Part shown: positions 57,886-64,000 of the stretch, in pieces
How positions within the stretch are numbered: the stretch's first letter is position 1
How the letters are laid out: each line of letters opens with the position of its first letter
Assembly: GCA_963693315.1 (NCBI GenBank)
Contig: OY856188.1
Location: forward strand, 251,821,905-251,885,904
Reading direction: 5' to 3'
Origin: Diogma glabrata
Taxonomy: Eukaryota; Arthropoda; Insecta; Diptera; Cylindrotomidae
DNA: 64,000 bases
Notes under the pieces: generated by a model
What the model saw: only the letters and a program-made list of their open reading frames with translations
Told to the model about the DNA's origin: nothing
Database searches by the model: none
Position numbers and translations under genes: made by a program

Positions 57886-60060
57886 TTGTCAAATTTAAGA
57901 ACAGAAGTACGGAGGCTTTTTAATAGAGCAAAACAATCCAAAAACTGGGGAAAGTATACTAGGGTGCTTACCACCTACAATAAGGAAATCAGGAGGGCAA
58001 AGAGGGGCAGCTTCAGAACCATCTGTGATAATATCTCTGCAACGCCTGTAGCGGGTAGGCTGCATAAAGCTTTGGCCAAGGACGGTGTCGAGATTAAAAC
58101 TTCGTTGAGAAGAACGGATGGAACGTATACGGAGGATGAGCAACAGAGAGCTGCTCTTCTTCTAGAAACACAATTTCCGTGAGGTATACGCACGTGTGCA
58201 GGAGACGCGACTCGCGAGTAAGCGAAAAGTAAAAGACCAAGCCCAGAGGACTGGAAGGTGGCTGTCTCACTGTTTACGGAGGACCGTATCAAGTGGGCCA
58301 TAGGCACTTTCCAGTCATACAAATCACCAGGAGAGGACGAATAGTTCTCCTGCAGAGGGGGCAGAAGTGGCAAGATAGTCAACATGCGTACAGTACGGGT
58401 AGATCAACGGAAACCGTGCTGTTCAAGGTGACGAAAGAATGAGAAAATTGAAGGAGCTTTCGATAACACCTCGCATGGAGCAGTCAAGAAGGCTCTAAGC
58501 GGAAAAAGGTTGACAGCACCACAACTGACTGGATGTGTGAGATGCTGAGAATTAGTGTAGCAGAAACCAAGGCTGGTGATCGTAAAATCAGCCTTGACAC
58601 CACTAGGGGCTGTAGGCAAGGTGGGACTTATCACCCCTCATGTGGAGTCTGGTGGTGGATGAAATTCTAGTTGTATTAAGTAACCAGGGTATTAAATTAA
58701 ATGTCTTGGGTACGCGGATGACATTGTCATTATCGCCAGAGGGATGTTCGAAGAAACACTCTGTGATATTGTACAGAGAGGATTGAATCTGGTAGACATC
58801 TGGTGTACATCTGTGGGACTAAAACTTAATCTGAGTAAAACAACGGTAGTCCCATTCAACAAGAAAAGAAAAATCAGTATAAAGCCAATCCTAATGAAGG
58901 GCTCCTTAATTGAATCTGTACAGCAGACTAAATGTCTGGGAGTAATTCTCGATGGTAAACTCCTGTGGAGAAACAAAGTAAGCAGAGCAGGTATGGTAAG
59001 CAAAGCAGTAAGAGCTCTGAGGGTACGCAAAAATCTTGCGGTTAAAACATGGGAGTACAGCCCAGGTATCCTAAGATGGATTTATACCATGATAGTAAGA
59101 CCATCCATCACTTAAGGAGCAGTCGCATAGAAAAAAAGAGCGCAACTTAACGCTCGGAAGACAAAGTTAGAAAAGATGCAGAGGCTGGCTTGTATCATGG
59201 GTGCAATAACAACATGTCCTACCGCATCAATGAAGATGCTGTTAGGACTTGTTCCACTCCACTTGCAGGTTAAGAGTGTAGCAAGGGAAACCATACAGGG
59301 CTTCAGCATGAAGGGTATGGAAAAGGAAAAAAGCATCGAGTCTAAATATCGAGATAGTCTTTCAAAGGAGAATTCCTTGCTTGAGTTTCCCAAAGACTGA
59401 ATGATTAAGCAGTTCAACTTCGATAGGAAATTTACATCGCAGTTGTGCAAAAAAGTGGAGTGGAGCAGTAAATCCACTACGTACCATCTGAGTAATCATG
59501 TAATCAAACTGTACGCGGATAGTTCAAAGACCGAGACAGGGGTGGGTGCAGGAGTATTTGGACCAAAGACCAAACACTTTGAGCCCATGGGCACCTATCC
59601 AAGCGTCTTCCAAGCCGAAATATGTGCTATCGAAAGGTACGCAAACTTCAGCTTAGGAAGGAAATACAAAAAGAAGAGAATTGCCATCTTGTCGGTCAGC
59701 CAAGCAGCAGTTAATGCATTAAGCTCATACACCATCACATCCAAATTTGTTGGAGACTCTGTGAGCAAGCTAAACAAGCTTGGGAATAGGAGTTACAGTT
59801 TACTGGATACCAAAGTTACAGTTTACTGGATACCTGGTCATGCGGGGATCGCTGGCTATGAAGAAGCCGACAAATTGGCAAGGCGAAGTGCTTTAACATC
59901 TTTTGTCGGTCCCGAACCCTTTTGTGGATTGGGGAGAAAACCCATCCACGAAAGGATAAGGGAAATAATTATGATGGAATGGCCTAAACCTGAAACAAAA
60001 CCGCGGACTTAAGGCAGTCCAAGGAGTTGATTGGACAGTTTTATCAAACGAGAGCAGTAA
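57886..60060 (+). pseudogene. LOA-like reverse transcriptase-RNase H, best-kept copy
   Basis: Much of this polymerase lies in one frame. The start block SKNWGKYTRVLTTYNKEIRR (57940s) is followed by VAVSLFTEDRIKWAIGTFQS, KSPGEDE (~58260-58340) and, after frameshifts between about 58180 and 58700, LGYADDIVIIARG (58708-) with GLKLNLSKTTVVPFNKKRK. From 58711 to 60012 the frame is broken only by three stop codons (59113, about 59128 and 59398). RNase H follows: YADSSKTETGVGAGVFG, FQAEICAIERYA, LSVSQAAVNALSSY, VYWIPGHAGIAGYEEADKLA. The acid normally found in the SDSQAA motif is Val here, so RNase H would be inactive. After 60012 a trace of the C-terminus (SKELIGQFYQTRAVMCS) is readable in another frame to about 60060. 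Confidence 0.87.
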
Positions 60061-60064
60061 TGTG

Positions 60065-60609
60065 CTCTAGATTCTGTCTATAAAAGCCATAAAAGAGAAG
60101 TGGAGTTTTCTCTCTGAGAAAAATCCAAATATACCTTCGAATTGAAAAAAAATATTTCGTTAATTACTTGAGTTAGACTATATTTACGATTCAACGAAAC
60201 AAAACATTGCATTTCGAACTATCTTTTCATTATTATCTAATAAATGAAAAACAAAACATGCAATTAAATGTCTTTGGCATTTTTCCACCATACATTTAAA
60301 TTAAATCAAGAATATAAATGACATTCTTCTCAATAATAATTGTTTATTCGCAAAAAAAAATTTTTTTTTTTCAAGATTATTTTTTATATTAATTTATTTT
60401 ATTCGCCTGCCAAGCAACAATAAAGATTCTATTTTTACTCTTAGATTAAAAATTATCAAAATGTAAATAACAAATAATATAAAATTCTTGACCAACCACA
60501 AAATCTTGGTTCAAAAACAATTTTATTTAAATAATCTATTACATAATTAATTCAGTAAATTAGTTGTGATATAATCACTTCGATGGAAAATCTTCCATCA
60601 TGAATATAA
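60065..60609. other. AT-rich intronic DNA
   Basis: No recognised feature before the inverted repeat at 60610. Confidence 0.5.
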
Positions 60610-60712
60610 GAACTGAATCCAAAAAATCATGGTGCAAATTATGAAATTTTTTGCAATCCATACAATTTTCGACCGATCTAGTTTCGAACCAATAAGAAAA
60701 TTTTAAACTTTT
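60610..60712 (+). repeat. Left arm of a ~103-bp inverted repeat pair
   Basis: The sequence from gaactgaatccaaaaaatca to gaaaattttaaacttt recurs in inverse orientation at 63310-63411 with few mismatches. The two arms are 2.6 kb apart and flank the minus-strand retroelement at 60923-63150. They may be the ends of a DNA element into which the retrotransposon inserted, or two opposed copies of one repeat. Confidence 0.8.
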
Positions 60713-60922
60713 TAGTCAATTTATTTCTCTAGTTGATCACTATTGTTGTTATACTCTAACCAAGTTAGAATTATTTTTTTACTAATTAGTTGGACATGTT
60801 TATCAGTTATCACACTAAATATGAAAAATTCATTATTCAGACTCTTTGAATATCCGAAGATACCATGTCAACTATAGAAAGAAAGGAGTTGCGAAAATGG
60901 AGGGATTTAGAATGTGGGATAA

Positions 60923-63150
60923 CTATACTAATTGTTTTAAATGTCGATTGATATTTTCTTTAAACATCTGAGGGGCATATTCATCGGGAAATACGGAGAC
61001 GGGCATTGAGTTCCATAATTTGACCACTCTATTAAAATAATCGTTTTGAAAGGACATAGTTTTACAACGAGGTATTTGGAAAGCAAATAGGTGGGATAAT
61101 TCTGACGTTCTTGTTCGTCGACTATACTGCGCACATGATGGAAGGATATCTTGAATTCCCTTAGAGGATAATTCGCTTAAGTCATATTTGTATTAGATTC
61201 TGCGATGCTGGAGTGTATCAAGCTGATCAGTTAGTTCGATATTATCAATCAACCGTATCCTCTTTCTCTGTACAGAGTCGAGACATTTAATTGTTGACTG
61301 ACAAGCGCCTCCCAAAACATGACGGCAGTATTCCATACATGGACGAATAAAGGACTTCTAGATCAGCAAAATTTGATCGAGATTGAAAAATTTTTTTCAT
61401 CGGTTCAAGAATCCTAATTTTTGCATTGCAGAATTAGCGAGGTCGAACACATGTTTATTCAATTTCAGATTGTTTTCAATATCTACTCCAAGAAGTCTAT
61501 CCGATTCAACCTCATCCAATTTCTCATGGTTTATCTTAATAGGGAAGTTTTTATGTCGTTCTATTCGTGAAAGACGGCATAGTTTGGTTTTGGTTGGAGT
61601 AAATGCAACAAGATTCCGATCACCCCATTCTATTATACGATCCAGGTCCTCGTTAATAGAATCAATTGACAGCTCTCTATCAGTGGTGACTGCAGTGTGT
61701 GATCGAAATTTAGTAAATTTAATTTTTGCTGTCGTCAGCAAAACTATGGATTGGGTGCACTGTAGAAATAAGTATATCATTATGTATAGAAGAAACAAGG
61801 TGGGTGAAAGTGCAGAGCCTTGAGGAACACCAGCATTAGTTGTGAAAATATTAGAAATAATGGCATCTAAATTAACATGAAATTGGCGACCTGTAGGAAA
61901 ACTAGGAATCCATGAGACAGTAAGATCACGATGCCATAAAATTTTAATTTAGCTATGAGATTTTTATGCCACACTTTATCGAATGCTTTAGAAATATCAA
62001 GTGAAATACTGAATGTTTCACCATGATTCTCCAGCGATTTGTTCAAAAGATGGGTTACGTAGGCTAACAGGTAGCCTGTTGCATGACTTCTACGAAAACC
62101 ATACTGCTTATCATCAATACGTGAAACTTCCAAAAATTCTATAAGATTATAGTTAACATATTTTTCAAATATTTTAGCCAACACCGACATAATTTCAATT
62201 GGTCTATAATTATTAGGGTTTACCTTACTGCCCTCTTTTGGTATGGGTTGAACACTAGCCAGCTTCCAAGAATCTGGAAATATTCCGCTTTTGTAAGATA
62301 AATAGAAAATTTTTGTTAAAATTGGAGCTAGTTGTCTAGCAAAGTTTTTAAGAATGAAGGGTGGAATACTGGAATACCGTCTGGGCCAGCGGATTTATTG
62401 ACATTGATAGATAGAAGCATTTTTCGTACAATATTGCATAGAAAAATAATTGGCTTCATTTTTGTTTCAAAGGGGAGAATAAGTGTAGGAGAATGGGTAG
62501 GTTTATCTATGTTTGAGTTTTCTGCGAAAATACGACCCAAAAGATCTGCCTTCTCTTTCGAATCACTCACGGGAATGTCATTCAGAGCTAAGGTTGGAAT
62601 AGATAATCGAGTGAAATTTCTTTGGACTGCTTTAACTGCCTGAAAGAAATTACGAGAGCCAGATGGGTGCTCGGCGAATTTTGCTTTTTTCTGGATAAAT
62701 ACGTCTTTGTCTAAGTCTATTTTTTATTTACTAATATTTCTTGCTTTTTTATAGGCACCATATGTTTCAGGTGTTTTATTTGAGTTATACATCTTAAACA
62801 TTTGGCGTTTATTCCTCACCGCCTCATCAGCATCCCGCGTGAACCAGGGCTCAGTTTTAGGAGTGATTAGTCGATTTGGAATAAACCACCGCATTCCATC
62901 TTTTATAACGTCAGAAACTCTTTGCGCCGCTAGGCCGCGATGTGCTAGGATCCTGCTCAACACAACAAGCGTTTTTCCAAGGTATTCCTTCATAAAATTT
63001 CTTAGTCCCTCCCTGTCAGCATGCTTATAATTCCAAAAGAATTGAATAACAAACTTGTATCGGCGAGAAGAAGATGAATAGTCTTCACTTGTGTCTATTA
63101 AATGTTGATTATGTGTCAATAGTGACCAACAATAGTGATCAAAAGAGAAA
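60923..63150 (-). pseudogene. CR1/Jockey-like non-LTR retrotransposon, 5' truncated
   Basis: Read on the minus strand, the element begins at the last endonuclease motif (FDHYCWSLL, ~63140). It continues through RRYKFVIQFFWNYKHAD, NVNKSAGPDGIPVFHPSFLK (~62395), FPDSWKLASVQPIPKEGS, NYRPIEIMSVLAKIFEKYVN (~62190), DDKQYGFRRSHATG, SISLDISKAFDKVWHKNLIA (~62010) and AGVPQGSALSPTLF (~61820). A FADD box (~61735), EWGDRNLVAFTPTKTK, SFIRPCMEYC and CLDSVQRKRIRLIDN come next. The C-terminus is NDYFNRVVKLWNSMPVSVFP, ending at TAG 60923-60925. Frameshifts lie near 62335, 61930, 61780 and 61730, and a stop near 61400. The loss of the endonuclease is typical 5' truncation. It is antisense-neutral to HIF-alpha only in being intronic: it lies on the same strand as that gene. 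Confidence 0.9.
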
Positions 63151-63309
63151 TAAATTGACTAAGCCTAAATATATTAAATATATGTTTCTGTAAATTTTTG
63201 TTTTCTTATACTTCGCTAGAAATGTAGACTAATTTTTGGTTTATAAGCGTTGACATCTTTTGGTAGGTTATCTAGCCGGCTAGCCCTGATGAGTATAAGA
63301 AACTTTTTT

Positions 63310-63411
63310 AAAGTTTAAAATTTTCCTATTGGTTCGAAACTATATCGGTCGAAAATTGTATGGATTGCAAAAAATTTCATAATTGGCACCATGATTTTTT
63401 GGATTCAGTTC
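63310..63411 (-). repeat. Right arm of the ~103-bp inverted repeat pair
   Basis: This is the inverse of 60610-60712; it reads aaagtttaaaattttc, then ggttcgaaac and gaaaattgtatggattgcaa, and ends ggattcagttc. Homology stops abruptly on both sides, which suggests real element ends on the outer side. Confidence 0.8.
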
Positions 63412-63719
63412 TATTGTATTATATATATTGGAGTAGTAGTCTATGCTTGAATTGTCAAGACGTGAAAAATCAAAAATTATTATAATAATTGTTGAATAAT
63501 AATTATTATTCAAAAAAATCAATATAGAACCGTAAGAGAATTGAATTGAGAATTCAGCAGCCGGAATCGGCCTCAAACAGTACAAAATTCAAATCAACTA
63601 CTTTTCCTGTACACGTTCTGGTTTATACTGATTTGCTGAAAATTGGTGCTGCAACACAGCACATTCGTTCTCATAGATATATCAATTGGAAATCATTTCA
63701 AGGCTTGGTAACTAAACAA

Positions 63720-64000
63720 GAAGATATCAAAGTCTAAGTCTGAAATACTCGCAAGAATTGCTAATGAAAAAGAAATCGATGTCATATGACTCCAAGAGAC
63801 TGCAACTCGCAATGACGAAGACATTTCTAAAAAGGGTGATATTGCTGGGTTTGATTTGGTTGTTGCTATTCATTCTCCAGTGTATGGTATAGCAACTTAT
63901 GTGAAAAGGACTATCGATGATTATGAAGTTCTGGAGAAGCAAAATATGCATGAAACATTTGTTATAGCAGTCAATATACAAGGCTTAAACATTGTTAATA
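63720..64000 (+). pseudogene. Retrotransposon endonuclease, start, cut by window end
   Basis: The plus strand reads SKSEILARIANEKEIDVI, a TGA stop, LQETATRNDEDISKKGDIAG, FDLVVAIHSPVYGIATYVKR and so on to the last base. This is the N-terminal part of an apurinic-type endonuclease of a non-LTR element, with the LQET catalytic Glu block and a YGIATYV block. One in-frame stop sits before LQET. Apart from that the frame is open to the window edge, so the element continues to the right. Confidence 0.78.

Noticed and set aside
57975..58385. 136-codon minus-strand frame in the LOA-like element
   Set aside because: It is a shadow of the plus-strand polymerase frame.
52774..64000. Search for HIF-alpha bHLH and PAS exons on the minus strand
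   Set aside because: No frame with basic-helix or PAS motifs was found; all substantial frames belong to retroelements.

Overview
This window is strongly AT-rich eukaryotic DNA, almost certainly from an arthropod and probably an insect. The evidence is a spliced gene for a hypoxia-inducible factor alpha subunit (HIF-alpha; sima in Drosophila), canonical GT/AG introns, and a dense, layered population of arthropod-type transposable elements: RTE, CR1/Jockey-like and RNase H-bearing LOA-like non-LTR retrotransposons, a Tc1/mariner relative, hAT-like and foldback elements, and tRNA-derived SINEs. No prokaryotic operon, CRISPR array or bacterial gene is seen. The species cannot be fixed from the sequence alone.

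Layout. 1-4760: a CR1/Jockey-like relic, then one well-preserved RTE retrotransposon with a single open frame (ATG at 1737, stop at 4721), a duplicated 81-bp block in its leader, a GA-repeat tail and an 11-bp target-site duplication. 4761-12610: AT-rich non-coding DNA with two retroelement relics and one possible orphan exon. 12611-15579: two adjacent copies of a ~1.46-kb repeat with short inverted motifs and internal tandem repeats. 15.6-32.3 kb: a tRNA-Asn-like SINE head, dead retroelements, a 1.1-kb TA-flanked inverted-repeat element with an internal duplication, a TATCGATA-rich hAT-like element, and a deleted mariner-type transposon. 34.5-37.7 kb: a heavily mutated LOA-like element. 39.7-41.0 kb: a ten-unit satellite. 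41.3-49.6 kb: a tRNA-Lys-derived SINE, a retroelement relic, small palindromes, a 120-bp hairpin MITE and very AT-rich DNA.

49671-52773 (minus strand): the last three coding exons of the HIF-alpha gene, holding both oxygen-dependent degradation motifs and the C-terminus. The exons encoding the bHLH and PAS domains are not in the window; they must lie beyond base 64000, across an intron of at least 11 kb. That intron is filled with retrotransposon relics at 53.5-55.9, 57.1-60.1, 60.9-63.15 and 63.7-64.0 kb. The smaller intron between the last two coding exons carries a ~570-bp foldback element, a fragment of which also lies at 10.8 kb.

How it works together: the only host gene I can support is HIF-alpha. 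Everything else recognisable is mobile or repetitive DNA, nearly all dead, apart from the RTE element whose frame is intact. I found no convincing new biological system. The most notable items are the intact RTE with its duplicated leader block, the altered hydroxylation-site residues in HIF-alpha, the foldback in its intron, the paired 1.46-kb repeats, the satellite with a GGATATCC palindrome, and ~103-bp inverted repeats that bracket a nested retroelement.
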